Positions 28,500 through 38,011 are shown, counted from the first letter of the stretch. The stretch is DNA of 64,000 nt from Mycobacterium sp. GA-1841 (GCF_001954135.1 NZ_MBEQ01000114.1:1-64000), one strand, 5' to 3'. Numbers and translations are program-made. Notes: generated by a model not told the origin, from the sequence alone.

Positions 28500-28637
28500 A
28501 ACACGGTTGCTCAGCCCGTGCTCCAGCACGGCATCAGTTTCAGAATCCGCGCCTCGTGCCTTAATTGTCGCACAATTGCGCTGTACGGACATTCGCCGTA
28601 CATTGGAGAACGGATACACGTCAGGAGGTGCCAACTA

Positions 28638-28979
28638 GTGGCTGCGAAGACGCAACGTGTGGAGTTCCGAACGGAAGAGGCGAGCTTGGCGCGCATCCAG
28701 CGGGCCGCCAGTGCGGTTCATGAGCAGACGTCGGAGTTTGTCCGCAAAGCCGCGCTTCAGCGGGCCGAAGATGTCCTGCGACACGAGCTAGTGACGCCCA
28801 TGGAACCCGAACAGTTCGATGCCTTGATGTCCTCGTTGGATGTCGCAGATGCCGCACCACGACTCGCTGCAGCGGCGCGTAAGCCTGCGGCGTTCAAGAG
28901 GCGCTGGTGTGCTTCGCGTCCGCACGCTTGGATGACCACCACATACTTGAAGGGTTCGACTGCGGCAAGGAATCGCTGA
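28638..28979 (+). CDS. DUF1778 RHH antitoxin
   Basis: 113 residues from GTG 28638, preceded by AGGAGGTG. The N-terminus VEFRTEEASLARIQRAASAV and EFVRKAALQRAEDVL is a ribbon-helix-helix DUF1778 fold. It should neutralise the GNAT toxin encoded next and autoregulate the operon. The frame runs 73 bp into the toxin gene, longer than usual for this family, which suggests a lost antitoxin stop. Confidence 0.85.
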   Translation: MAAKTQRVEFRTEEASLARIQRAASAVHEQTSEFVRKAALQRAEDVLRHELVTPMEPEQFDALMSSLDVADAAPRLAAAARKPAAFKRRWCASRPHAWMTTTYLKGSTAARNR

Positions 28980-29416
28980 ACAAGTGGTTGCTCGATGATG
29001 CTGCGCGGGCGAACCGCAGCAGGATCGCGCATGTTTATGTATGGACTCCGCTCGAAGAACGCAGGGTTTGCGCTTACTTCGCGCTATGCCCAACCGAGGT
29101 GGTCCGGAAGGACGATGGACTATCGAGCAGCCTGGCCGGCGGATACTCCCGAATCCCGGGCTATCTCATCGCGCGGTTGGCGCTCGACCGTTCGCTGCAC
29201 AGGAGCGGTTACGGAGAGCAGCTACTGGTAGACGCCCTAGGCAAGGCGGTAGCGGCTTCTGAGATCGGCGGCGGTCGCCTCGTCGTTGTGGATGCCGTCG
29301 ACGCCGAGGCAGAAGCCTTCTACGTGCATTTCGGTTTCTCCCCGGTGAAGAACCGCCCAGGCCGCCTGGTCATGAAGGTTTCCACCGCCGCGGAGGCGCT
29401 TGGCGAACGCTACTAG
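28907..29416 (+). CDS. GNAT-family acetyltransferase toxin (TacT/AtaT-type)
   Basis: 169 residues. The start region DDHHILEGFDCGKESLNKWL matches TacT/AtaT toxins, and the acetyl-CoA site lies in LALDRSLHRSGYGEQLLVDA. It ends with AFYVHFGFSPV. These toxins acetylate the amino group of aminoacyl-tRNA and stop translation. GTG 28907 overlaps the antitoxin gene, so translation is coupled. A true start slightly upstream or downstream cannot be excluded. Confidence 0.8.
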   Translation: MCFASARLDDHHILEGFDCGKESLNKWLLDDAARANRSRIAHVYVWTPLEERRVCAYFALCPTEVVRKDDGLSSSLAGGYSRIPGYLIARLALDRSLHRSGYGEQLLVDALGKAVAASEIGGGRLVVVDAVDAEAEAFYVHFGFSPVKNRPGRLVMKVSTAAEALGERY

Positions 29417-29699
29417 GTTCCCACGAGACCGCTTGCGGCGCACTGCGTTAATCTTCCCGAGGCAGCGAGAGCCATCATCGGCAATCGAGGTTCACCGCTT
29501 TCGACGCCAGGGCGGTTAACCGCACGCGATCACAGCCGTGCGGTAGAAAGCGACGCAATGGCGGCGGAGAAACGACACACTCAATAGCCTTGCCCGCCAA
29601 TAGTTTCCACAAAACTACGAAATCCGCAGCGCAACGGAGCCGCACCACGATGACACATACTCACAGCCTCCACACGGCTTCGCGTGGGATACTCGCGGG

Positions 29700-30185
29700 A
29701 TGGGCAGCGCGCCGCAGCACGAGATGACCCGCACACCGGTCGACGAATTGTCGGCGTTCGAAGTCGCGACCCGAGACCTGGTGGGTGTCGCCCTGCGCAG
29801 CGTGGACCAGTTGGAGATCTCGTTGCCGCAGTTCCGGCTGTTGCTCGTCCTGCATGAGCGTGGCACATCAACCTCGACGGAGTGCGCCCAGGCGCTCGGC
29901 GTCGTCGGCTCGACGGTGACGCGCCTTGCCGACCGGTTGGACGCCAGCGGCCATCTGACCCGGGGCTCGGATCCCACCAACCGCAGCGTGGTCACCTTGG
30001 AGCTGACCAGCCATGGCCGCAAGCTGGTCCGACAGGTCAGCACCCGGCGCCGGCGGGAGCTGAGTCGGGTGCTGGACCGCCTCGAGCCGGCCGAGCGTGC
30101 GGCGTGCGCGTCGGTCTTGCGTCGCTTTCACGAACTGCTGGCCGCCGACGACGCGGACGACCTGAACCGTCCGATTCCCCTGTAA
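29700..30185 (+). CDS. MarR-family transcriptional regulator
   Basis: 161 residues. The winged helix-turn-helix core is QFRLLLVLHERGTSTSTECA, ALGVVGSTVTRLADRLDASG and the wing HLTRGSDPTNRSVVTLELT. It binds as a dimer. The 3-bp gap to the next gene suggests they are co-transcribed. The ligand is unknown. No palindromic operator was found within 100 bp upstream. Confidence 0.85.
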   Translation: MGSAPQHEMTRTPVDELSAFEVATRDLVGVALRSVDQLEISLPQFRLLLVLHERGTSTSTECAQALGVVGSTVTRLADRLDASGHLTRGSDPTNRSVVTLELTSHGRKLVRQVSTRRRRELSRVLDRLEPAERAACASVLRRFHELLAADDADDLNRPIPL

Positions 30186-30188
30186 GCC

Positions 30189-30821
30189 ATGGATTCTCAA
30201 GCAATTTGGCGCACGGTCGATGAACAGCGGGCGCAGCTGGCCGATCTTCTCGACACCCTCGACGCGGACCAGTGGGCGACACCGTCGCTGTGTCAGGGCT
30301 GGACCGTACGTGACGTCGCGGTCCACCTCACCCACACACAGTTGACCCGTGCGGAGATGGTCCGCGCGGTCCTGCGGTCAGGTTTCCGGTTCGATGCCAT
30401 GGTGCGCCGATTGGCGCTTGAGGATTCCGCCGGCCCGCCCACCATCACTGCACGCTTGCGGTCCATGGTCGGCTCGCGCAAGCGTCCCCCGATGACCAAG
30501 GAAATCGATCCATTGATGGATCTGCTGATCCACACGCAGGACATCTGCGCACCCCTGGGTATCGACCGGCCGATGCCCACCGAGGCGGCGTCAGCGGTGG
30601 CAAAACACCTGTGGCACATGAAGTTTCCGTTCGCCCCGCAACGCGACCTACCGGGTTACCACTTCGTCGCCACCGACGCGGATTTTGCGGTGGGACCATC
30701 CTGGGGCGCACGACGTGAGGCGCCGATTCAGGACATCGTGATGATGTTCGCGCGACGCCGCGACGTGCCGGCCCCCGAACCGGAACCCGACGATAACGAC
30801 GGCAACAACGACAGCGACTGA
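30189..30821 (+). CDS. Maleylpyruvate isomerase family (TIGR03083-type) protein
   Basis: 210 residues. The DinB-like helix pair is PSLCQGWTVRDVAVHLTH with the conserved His; ICAPLGIDRPMP and a middle basic stretch follow. The C-terminus ends in an acidic low-complexity tail (PEPEPDDNDGNNDSD). It is probably a mycothiol- and metal-dependent enzyme of unknown reaction, made with the MarR regulator. Confidence 0.75.
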   Translation: MDSQAIWRTVDEQRAQLADLLDTLDADQWATPSLCQGWTVRDVAVHLTHTQLTRAEMVRAVLRSGFRFDAMVRRLALEDSAGPPTITARLRSMVGSRKRPPMTKEIDPLMDLLIHTQDICAPLGIDRPMPTEAASAVAKHLWHMKFPFAPQRDLPGYHFVATDADFAVGPSWGARREAPIQDIVMMFARRRDVPAPEPEPDDNDGNNDSD

Positions 30822-30822
30822 G

Positions 30823-31859
30823 TCAGCTGCGGTCGGCCGATACGGCGGGAGTGCGCGTCCCCGCCCACAGCGCAAAGGCCACCAGTGCAACGAGCAGTAC
30901 ACCAGTACCGAACACCGTCAGGTCGAACGCGCGGGCGCCCGGCCAGCCGGCCTCGGACCTGGCCGAGCCACGGAGGAACGGCACCACCACGAGGATGCCG
31001 ATCGCCGTCACCGCCTCGACCAGCACGACCCGGGGAAAGTGCCCGACCGCCAGATGCAGGGCTGAACGGGTATCGCCGCCTGCCTGTCTGGACAAGATCT
31101 TCGGGATGAGAATCCGCATGTTGTAGGCACCGGCGATCAGCAGGGCGAGCACCAGAACCAGCTTGACCGTGAGGTATCGGCCATACGCGGTGGTGAACAG
31201 CTGACCGACGGTGCCGACATGGATCCACGACAACCACGTTCCGCTGACGATCAAAGCGCCCACCGAGAACAGCGCCGCAACGGCGAACCGTTCCCACGTC
31301 TGAATCCAGTCACGCGCCGCGTCGTCCTCGGAACCATCGGGTCCGCCTCGGCGCGAGGCGAGTCCGGCCACCGACAAGACCACCAGGCCGCCCACCCAGA
31401 CCAGCGCGCCGATCACATGCGCAGCCGTCAGCACTTCGTGGGCCAGTACGTTGACGGTCGGCGCCGACAGGGGAATATCGGGTGTAGCACGGCGGTCAGC
31501 GTCGCCACCACCGCCACCGCGGCGGCAAGGCGACGTGAGGTTGTCGTGCGCATCAGCACCAGGCCGAGTGCCGCCGACAACGCACCCGCGAGCTGGGCAC
31601 CGGGCAGCACCTGAACAGCGAGACCACTGCCCCGCCCCGGTGGCGAGAAGAAGAACTGCACGAGCGCGCCCACGGCGACCAGCGCTGCGGCCGGAAGTAC
31701 CAGGGACCGAACCGTTTCCGCGACCACTCCGCGGTTCTCCGGCAGGGCGAGGACGGCGATGGACAGGCCGATGCCCACCGGCACCGAAAGGCTGAGCCAA
31801 TGAAGGGCTTCGGTGGCCACCGCAACGAAACCCGGTGCGGGCGGTGCCGATCCGGCCAT
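30823..31859 (-). pseudogene. CopD-domain membrane protein with a frameshift
   Basis: From ATG 31859 the frame reads an N-terminal membrane half (MAGSAPPAPGFVAVATEALH, several helices) up to ATLTAVLHPIFP. It then loses frame at the C4 run (GGGG on + at 31470-31473) and stops at once. The adjacent frame continues with SAPTVNVLAHEVLTAAHVIG and ALVWVGGLVVLS, the rest of a copper-resistance D-type domain to 30823. Adding one C restores a ~345-residue protein with about 9 helices. Either a recent pseudogene, a phase-variable tract or a sequencing error. Confidence 0.75.
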
Positions 31860-31945
31860 GGTGTGTCCTCACACTTAGTCTTCGAACTGCAAAACGTCTT
31901 CGAACTACAAAATCCCTGGACAAACCTAGCGCCACCGGCTTTGAA

Positions 31946-32854
31946 TCAGCTATGTCCCGGATGGGGGACTGTCGCCGGTGCATCGTCCTCGAAGAAGCGT
32001 CGGATCTCGACGAAGCCGCCGCGCCGGTACGCCTCATAGGCCCAGATCGCCGCGATGACGGGCACGGGGCCGAACGTCACCCACCACCGCGACGAGGGCG
32101 GCACCAGCTCGGCGATCACCTGAGCGCTGGGCCGTCCGTCGACGACCGCGGGCAACCATTCGTGCAACAGGATCGTCAGCATCCGGGTGGCTTCGAACGG
32201 GCCGGCGGCGGTGGCCAGCACCCAACTGAGCGACGCGATGACCAGCGCCCACGGCCAGGCCAGCAACAACGACTGGTTGTCGACGATGTCGGCGGACGAG
32301 CGGATGGATTCGGCGATGAACAAGAACCCCAGTGCGACCAACAGGACACCGATCTGCGCGGCCAGCAGATCGTCGAGCACCGAGTTGGCCAGCTCATCGC
32401 CTTTGCGCGTCGGCAGCCCGAACGCCAGCGACAGCAGCCCGGCCAACAGTGCCAACAGCGTCAGTGCGGATGTCGAGTCGTCGATACGCATGAAGGAATC
32501 GGTGAGGATCCGCACCACCAGGCGGGAGGAAGACGACGGCGAGGTCCGGTACAGGATCATCACCACCAGCCCGGAGATGACGATCGAGATCATCCAGGCC
32601 ACCACGGCCGCGCAGATGATCACCAGCGCCAGCGAGCCGATCACCGGAACCAGTTGTGCGTTCTCCGTGTCACCGTTACGGACCACCAGCAGCGGCACCA
32701 GCCCGATGGCGACCACGCCCAGGATGCGCACCACGATGGGAAGGGTGAAGCCGGCGATATCCCCGGGATCGAGGTCGGGATCGGAGCGGCGGATGGCGGC
32801 GACTTCGGCGCTCATCACCGACCGTGCCCGGCGGAACGACATTCTGCGCGCCAC
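31946..32854 (-). CDS. Conserved mycobacterial integral membrane protein
   Basis: 302 residues with about seven membrane helices, for example LPIVVRILGVVAIGLVPLLV and LTLLALLAGLLSLAFGL, and an acidic region RRSDPDLDPGD near the N-terminus. No transporter signature is visible. The start may be 32854 or ATG 32815 (MSAEVAAIRR). The family is not recognised by name. Confidence 0.65.
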   Translation of the reverse strand: MARRMSFRRARSVMSAEVAAIRRSDPDLDPGDIAGFTLPIVVRILGVVAIGLVPLLVVRNGDTENAQLVPVIGSLALVIICAAVVAWMISIVISGLVVMILYRTSPSSSSRLVVRILTDSFMRIDDSTSALTLLALLAGLLSLAFGLPTRKGDELANSVLDDLLAAQIGVLLVALGFLFIAESIRSSADIVDNQSLLLAWPWALVIASLSWVLATAAGPFEATRMLTILLHEWLPAVVDGRPSAQVIAELVPPSSRWWVTFGPVPVIAAIWAYEAYRRGGFVEIRRFFEDDAPATVPHPGHS

Positions 32855-32899
32855 GAGGCGAATTTAAGCCGAACCCGCAGTCAGGGCCCGATGACACGC

Positions 32900-33580
32900 T
32901 CAGCGCAGGTACAGCTCGCCGCCGGTCGGGTAGCCGCCACCTTTGGTGGTGAGGTGCACATGGTCGTAGTGCCCGTAGCCGCCGGACTGCGCACCGCCGT
33001 CAGGCGTGTAATAGGTGCCCCGCCAGATGGCGTCCTGCAGCGCGAACTTGTCGGCGTTCTTGAGCGCGTAGGAGACGATCCGGTTGCCCAGCTCGATGCC
33101 CGCGGCGCTGCTGGCGTTGGGGATCATCACGTCCAGCGCCAGCCCGTTCGGGTGCCAGCGCAGCGCGTCCGGACGGACGCCGCCGATCTGATGAATCTCC
33201 GGGAAGTCCGCGCTGACGCTGCGGGCGGCCAGGATCGTCTTGACTTGCAGTCCCCGTTCCGGGGCGACGCCGACGGGCAGCAGCTGCGGAATGTTGATGA
33301 CACGCCAGCGCGAGGCCGTGCCAGGCTGCGTCTGCGCCGCGCTCAGGGTGACGGTCTGGGCCACGGCGGTCGAGGCGGACGCGGCCGGTGCCGACACGAT
33401 CTCCAGGCAGCAGGGCGGCACCTCGGTCGCGGGAGCCGCGGCAGGTTTGGCGGGCTCCTGTGCGGGGTATGGATGGGCATCAGCGCCGACGGCGAGGAAC
33501 GCAGCGACCGGTGCCGCGAATGCCGCCGCAACGGCCGGGAGTTTGCGCCGCCGCGGGCTGGCTAATGCGTGTCGGCCCAC
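32900..33580 (-). CDS. Exported protein with a peptidase-like C-terminal domain (Rv0320-like)
   Basis: 226 residues from GTG 33580. A basic N-terminus and the hydrophobic AVAAAFAAPVAAFLAVGADA form a signal peptide. The C-terminal domain has RWHPNGLALDVMIPNAS and GYGHYDHVHLTT, with His and Asp spaced as in LAS/VanY-like (M15-type) metallopeptidases. It is therefore possibly an envelope peptidase or an inactive relative. It lies alone between a membrane protein gene and phnF. Confidence 0.6.
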   Translation of the reverse strand: MGRHALASPRRRKLPAVAAAFAAPVAAFLAVGADAHPYPAQEPAKPAAAPATEVPPCCLEIVSAPAASASTAVAQTVTLSAAQTQPGTASRWRVINIPQLLPVGVAPERGLQVKTILAARSVSADFPEIHQIGGVRPDALRWHPNGLALDVMIPNASSAAGIELGNRIVSYALKNADKFALQDAIWRGTYYTPDGGAQSGGYGHYDHVHLTTKGGGYPTGGELYLR

Positions 33581-33733
33581 ACGGGCACCATACGGGCACT
33601 TCTGACGGATTACAGCAACCGCTCCCCCGTTCTGAGAGTTTCCTTAACCGCCTGTCAAGCTTGTCGTCGGCGTGTTTCGGCAGGTCAAAGGTCACAAATT
33701 GGTCACGGTAAAAACGATTTTCTAAGACTGCGC

Positions 33734-34459
33734 TCAGCGTCCCTCGGGGGCGTGCATCACCGCGGTGAACGTCATCCGATCTCCCCGGTACAGGGAGCGG
33801 CGCTGCTCGATCGGCACGCCATCCTGGTCGTAGGAGACCCGGTTGAGCAGAAACATCGGCGTGCGGCTGTCGACGGTCAGAAGTGCTGATTCGCGCGAGT
33901 CCGGAAGGGCGGTCTCGATGCTGTCGACGGTGCGCTCGAAGTGGATGCCACGGCTACGGATCTCGGCGTAGAGCGAGTCACGGTAGTCGAACGTCTCCCG
34001 GAGGCCCGGGTACCGGGCGGCCGGCAACTTGGTGGTCTCCAGTCCCACCCGTACGCCGTCGGTGGTCAAGACCCGCTCCAGCTGCAGGATGGGCGCGTCC
34101 ACCTCGATCGCCAGCTGAGCCGCCAGGAGGTCATCGGCGATCAGGTCGCTCCAGCCGACCAGGATCCGCCCGCCGCTGCGGCCCTGCTCTTTGGCGGCCT
34201 CGGTGTAGGAGCCCATCGACAGCGGCTGCAGGATCTTGGGCCGCGCGACGACGGTGGTCCGGCCACGTCGTTCGATGCGGCCGGCCAGCAACAGCTCACG
34301 CAACGCCTGCCGGACGGTCTCGCGCGCGACGTCGAATCGGTCGGCGAGTTCTCGCTCCGCGGGAAATGGGTCGCCGACCGCAAGGTCATCGAGCAGTCGC
34401 TCGAGTTGGGCACGCACCACCTGATGCTTGAGCACCCGGGGTTCTGCACTCGCGGACAC
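33734..34459 (-). CDS. phnF: GntR/HutC-family repressor PhnF
   Basis: 241 residues from GTG 34459. The N-terminal GntR winged helix has ERELADRFDVARETVRQALR; the C-terminal UTRA domain has GVRVGLETTKLPAARYPGL. It is divergent from phnD, and the intergenic region carries two TGGTNTAGACCA palindromes, the operator type known for M. smegmatis PhnF. It should repress phnDCE and itself when phosphate is sufficient. Confidence 0.9.
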   Translation of the reverse strand: MSASAEPRVLKHQVVRAQLERLLDDLAVGDPFPAERELADRFDVARETVRQALRELLLAGRIERRGRTTVVARPKILQPLSMGSYTEAAKEQGRSGGRILVGWSDLIADDLLAAQLAIEVDAPILQLERVLTTDGVRVGLETTKLPAARYPGLRETFDYRDSLYAEIRSRGIHFERTVDSIETALPDSRESALLTVDSRTPMFLLNRVSYDQDGVPIEQRRSLYRGDRMTFTAVMHAPEGR

Positions 34460-34478
34460 CCGCTCACGGTAGCAAGTG

Positions 34479-34492
34479 TTGGTCTAGACCAA
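34479..34492. promoter_or_regulatory. PhnF operator 1
   Basis: TTGGTCTAGACCAA, a perfect 14-bp palindrome 20 bp upstream of the phnF start. Expected to mediate autoregulation. Confidence 0.85.
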
Positions 34493-34538
34493 AGACGTTC
34501 AATGCTGTTAACCTCGCGGCCTTCTTCGGTGCACCCGT

Positions 34539-34550
34539 TGGTATAGACCA
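34539..34550. promoter_or_regulatory. PhnF operator 2
   Basis: TGGTATAGACCA, a 12-bp near-palindrome with the same half-sites as operator 1, 87 bp upstream of phnD. Expected to control phnDCE. Confidence 0.85.
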
Positions 34551-34637
34551 CCCCACAGGGTGTGGGGCGTGGCAGAACCGGCCTCATCGAGAGGTTCTGT
34601 CCGTCAAACGCTTCCACCCCGAAAGGTCCCGCCCGCC

Positions 34638-35606
34638 ATGACGTTCCGCACCGCCTGTACCGCAGTTGCCGTGGTCGCCGCCAGCGCCGCCCTCACGTTG
34701 TCCGGATGCTCGACTTCCGATGACTCCGAGGCCAAGACCGCTCAGGGCTTTCCCCAAACCTTGACCTTGGCGGCGATCCCGGCCGAGAACTCCACCGACC
34801 TCAAGGCCAGTTACGAACCGCTGATCAAGCTGCTGGAGAAGGAGACCGGCGCCAAGGTCGACTTCGTCCAGGCTTCCGACTACGCCGGCGTGGTCGAGGG
34901 AATCATTGCCGACAACGTCGACCTGGCCTTCTTCGGGCCGTTCGCGTATGTGGTGGCCGGCGTCAACGGCGCCAAGATCACCCCGGTCGGCGCGGTGATC
35001 CAGGAACCGGGCGCCCAACCCGGCTACCAGTCCTACGGCCTGGCCCGCGCCGACGAATCGAACATCAACGGCCTCAAGGACTTCGCCGGCAAGAAGGTCT
35101 GCTTCGTCGACCCCGGCTCGACCTCGGGATTTCTCTATCCGACCGCCGGCCTGATCGAGGCCGGGGTGATCAAATCCGGTTCCGAAGCCGACATCTCCTC
35201 GGCAATGTCCCCGATCTACGCCGGTGGACACGACTCCTCTGCCCTCGCCATCGCCAACGGCGACTGCGACGCCGGCTTCGCGTTCGACACCATGGTCGAC
35301 AAGACCATGATCGCCAAGGGCGATCTCAAGCCCGGCCAACTCAAGACCATCTGGAAATCCGAGATGATCGCCGGATCGGTGGCCGCCGCCAACGACTCGC
35401 TGGGCACCGAGGCCATCGACAAGCTCAAGACGATCTTCACCGACAAGGCCAACGTCACCAACCTTGAGGCAGAAGGCTTTTGCCAAGGTGACGCGTGCCG
35501 GATGACCGACGAACGCGCCTGGGGATTCGCACCGGCCCAGGATGCCGACTACGACGGAGTACGTCACGTCTGCGACGTCACCGGCTCCGAGAAGTGCAAG
35601 GGCTGA
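34638..35606 (+). CDS. phnD: Phosphonate/phosphate ABC transporter substrate-binding lipoprotein
   Basis: 322 residues from ATG 34638 (GAAAGG upstream). A signal peptide and lipobox LTLSGCS anchor it outside the membrane. PhnD-family features are ASYEPLIKLLEKETG, the ligand loop DLAFFGPFAYVVAG and DPGSTSGFLYPTAGL. In M. smegmatis the phnDCE system also takes up inorganic phosphate. It is the first gene of phnDCE-dehydrogenase, 7 bp ahead of phnC, under PhnF control. Confidence 0.93.
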   Translation: MTFRTACTAVAVVAASAALTLSGCSTSDDSEAKTAQGFPQTLTLAAIPAENSTDLKASYEPLIKLLEKETGAKVDFVQASDYAGVVEGIIADNVDLAFFGPFAYVVAGVNGAKITPVGAVIQEPGAQPGYQSYGLARADESNINGLKDFAGKKVCFVDPGSTSGFLYPTAGLIEAGVIKSGSEADISSAMSPIYAGGHDSSALAIANGDCDAGFAFDTMVDKTMIAKGDLKPGQLKTIWKSEMIAGSVAAANDSLGTEAIDKLKTIFTDKANVTNLEAEGFCQGDACRMTDERAWGFAPAQDADYDGVRHVCDVTGSEKCKG

Positions 35607-35612
35607 GAACCA

Positions 35613-36425
35613 GTGAGCACCAACGGCCCTCACCATCCCGTCGCGGGCGACGATCTCGTCGTCATCGCCCGCGACGTGACCAAGCGCTTCGGGGACACCC
35701 TGGCGCTGGACCGGGTCAGCCTCGACGTCCGACGCAGCGAGATGCTGGTACTGCTCGGTCTGTCCGGCTCGGGTAAATCCACGCTGCTGCGCTGCCTGAA
35801 CGGACTGCAGCCCGTCACCTCCGGCAGCGTGGAAGTCGGCGGCACCCACGTCGACACCGCATCGGCCAAACAGCTGCGCGCGCTGCGCCGCAATGTGGGG
35901 TTCGTGTTCCAGCATTTCAATCTGGTCGGCCGGTTGAGCTGCCTGGAAAACGTGTTGATCGGTGGGCTCGGGCAACTGCGGCTGCCCCGCTACGGCGCGT
36001 TGACCTACCCGAGGGCCATGCGGGCCGAGGCCTTGGGACATTTGGACCGCGTCGGTTTGGTCGACTACGCCGACCGGCGCGCCGACACCCTCTCCGGCGG
36101 CCAACAGCAGCGCATTGCGATCGCGCGCACCCTGATGCAGCGGCCCGGCCTGGTGCTCGCCGACGAACCCGTGGCATCGCTGGATCCCGAGAATGCCGAC
36201 GTGGTCATGGATCTGTTGTTCCGTGTGTGCATCGAGGAGAAGCTCACCGTGGTGTGCACACTGCACCAGGTCGACCTCGCGTTGGGTTGGGCGCACCGAC
36301 TGGTGGGTCTGCGCAACGGTCAGAAGATCCTGGACCGCCCCGCCGTCGGGATGACTCGCGACGACGTCATGGAGATCTACCAACGCGTCGACCCCGCAAC
36401 ACATTCGGCGGCCCGGCCGTCGTGA
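35613..36425 (+). CDS. phnC: Phosphonate ABC transporter ATPase
   Basis: 270 residues from GTG 35613. Walker A GLSGSGKST (about 46-54), the Q-loop in VFQHFNLV, signature LSGGQQQR (about 152) and Walker B LVLADEPVASLDP are all intact. It energises uptake through PhnE. Its TGA overlaps the GTG of phnE. Confidence 0.95.
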   Translation: MSTNGPHHPVAGDDLVVIARDVTKRFGDTLALDRVSLDVRRSEMLVLLGLSGSGKSTLLRCLNGLQPVTSGSVEVGGTHVDTASAKQLRALRRNVGFVFQHFNLVGRLSCLENVLIGGLGQLRLPRYGALTYPRAMRAEALGHLDRVGLVDYADRRADTLSGGQQQRIAIARTLMQRPGLVLADEPVASLDPENADVVMDLLFRVCIEEKLTVVCTLHQVDLALGWAHRLVGLRNGQKILDRPAVGMTRDDVMEIYQRVDPATHSAARPS

Positions 36426-38011
36426 GCACCGACCTCACCGAACGCTCCGCCCCGCCCGCGCCGGCAGCCCGCCCGCCACTGCCCGGCTTGCTGCACCTGG
36501 TCACCGTCGGTGCGCTGCTGGCCACAATCGTCGCCGCCTGGTCGATCGACTTCGCCCCGACGACGCTGCTCAACGGTTTCGACGACGTGGCAGCGCTGCT
36601 GCAGCGCATGCTGCCACCACGACTGGACGACCCGGGACGGATCGCCGGGCTGGCGGTCGAGACCCTGCTGATGGCGGTACTGGGTACCGTGCTGGCGGCG
36701 ATCGCCTCAGTGCCGCTGGCCTTCCTGGCCGCCCGCAACACCACACCGCATCCGGCGGTACAGGCCGTGGCGCGGGCGATCATCACCTTCTGCCGGGCCA
36801 TGCCGGACCTGTTGTTCGCCGTGTTGTTCGTACGTGCCCTCGGAATCGGAGTGCTCCCCGGCATCCTCGCGTTGGCCCTGCATTCCATCGGCATGCTCGG
36901 CAAGGTGTTCGCCGATGCCATCGAACAAACCGGCCCTGGACCGCGCGAGGCGGTGCGCAGCACGGGCGTCGGCTATCTCCGCGAAATGCTCAATGCCGTG
37001 GTGCCGCAGGCCGTCCCGTCCTGGATCGCGACGTTCATCTACCGCATCGACATCAACCTGCGCATGTCGGTCGTCCTCGGTTTCGTCGGCGCCGGCGGCA
37101 TCGGTTTCGCGCTGCAGGACGCCTTGCGGGGCTTGATCTATCCGCGGGCACTCGGCATCGCCTGCGCCATCTTGGTGATCATCGCCGCCATGGAACTGCT
37201 GTCCATCGTGATCCGGCGGATGCTGTTGGACTCTGGTCACTCGAGCCCGGCCCGCGATCGCGTCGCCCGCTTCGTGTTCGGCGGGGCGCTGGGCGGGGTG
37301 TGCGTGATCTCCCTGGTGGTGCTCAAAGTCAGTCCGCTGTCTCTGGTCACCTGGGTCGGTCCGGCGATCGAGGTGTTCACCCGGATGATCCCACCCGACT
37401 TCTCGGCGCTGGGCAGCGAATTGTTCACCGCCGCTGGGCAAACCGTCGCGATCGGTGTGGTTTCCACGGCGATCGGCATCGTGCTGTCGATTCCCGTCGG
37501 AATCCTCGCCGCTCGCAACGTCACTCCACATCCAGCGGTGTACTGGGCGGCACGGGCCTGGATCCTGGCGGTACGGGCGGTACCCGAACTGATCCTGGCC
37601 GTGGTGTTCGTCGCCGCGTTGGGCCTCGGCCCGATCGCCGGAACGTGCGCGCTGGCCATCGGGTCGGTCGGTTTCCTGGCCAAACTGGTCGCCGACGCGG
37701 TCGAGGAGATCGAGCCCGAGCCACTGGAGGCAATTCGGTCCGTGGGCGGCGGCTGGTGGAAGATGTTGTGCTCCGGGGTGATCCCGCAAGCCATGCCCGC
37801 CATGGTCGGCTCCAGCCTGTACTTGTTCGACGTCAATGTGCGGACCTCGACGATCCTGGGCATCGTCGGCGCGGGCGGGGTCGGCTACCTGCTGTTCGAG
37901 TCGATCCGCACGCTGAACTTCGACGTCGCCGGGGCCATCGTGATCGTCATCTTCGTGATCGTCTACGCCATCGAAAGGTTGTCCGGATGGATTCGTGCGC
38001 ACCTGGTGTGA
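36422..38011 (+). CDS. phnE: Fused phosphonate ABC permease PhnE1-PhnE2
   Basis: 529 residues, twice the usual PhnE length. Two homologous halves each carry five to six helices and a coupling EAA loop: REAVRSTGVGYLREMLNAVV in the first, LEAIRSVGGGWWKMLCSGVI in the second. VGAGGIGFAL and VGAGGVGYLL occur at equivalent positions. The fusion replaces a PhnE dimer with a single chain. GTG 36422 overlaps the phnC stop (GTGA). Confidence 0.93.
   Translation: MSTDLTERSAPPAPAARPPLPGLLHLVTVGALLATIVAAWSIDFAPTTLLNGFDDVAALLQRMLPPRLDDPGRIAGLAVETLLMAVLGTVLAAIASVPLAFLAARNTTPHPAVQAVARAIITFCRAMPDLLFAVLFVRALGIGVLPGILALALHSIGMLGKVFADAIEQTGPGPREAVRSTGVGYLREMLNAVVPQAVPSWIATFIYRIDINLRMSVVLGFVGAGGIGFALQDALRGLIYPRALGIACAILVIIAAMELLSIVIRRMLLDSGHSSPARDRVARFVFGGALGGVCVISLVVLKVSPLSLVTWVGPAIEVFTRMIPPDFSALGSELFTAAGQTVAIGVVSTAIGIVLSIPVGILAARNVTPHPAVYWAARAWILAVRAVPELILAVVFVAALGLGPIAGTCALAIGSVGFLAKLVADAVEEIEPEPLEAIRSVGGGWWKMLCSGVIPQAMPAMVGSSLYLFDVNVRTSTILGIVGAGGVGYLLFESIRTLNFDVAGAIVIVIFVIVYAIERLSGWIRAHLV

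Noticed and set aside
31835..33565. Long plus-strand frame opposite membrane and exported protein genes
   Set aside because: His/Arg/Gln/Gly-rich shadow typical of high-GC antisense frames; the minus-strand proteins have clear helices and signal peptide.
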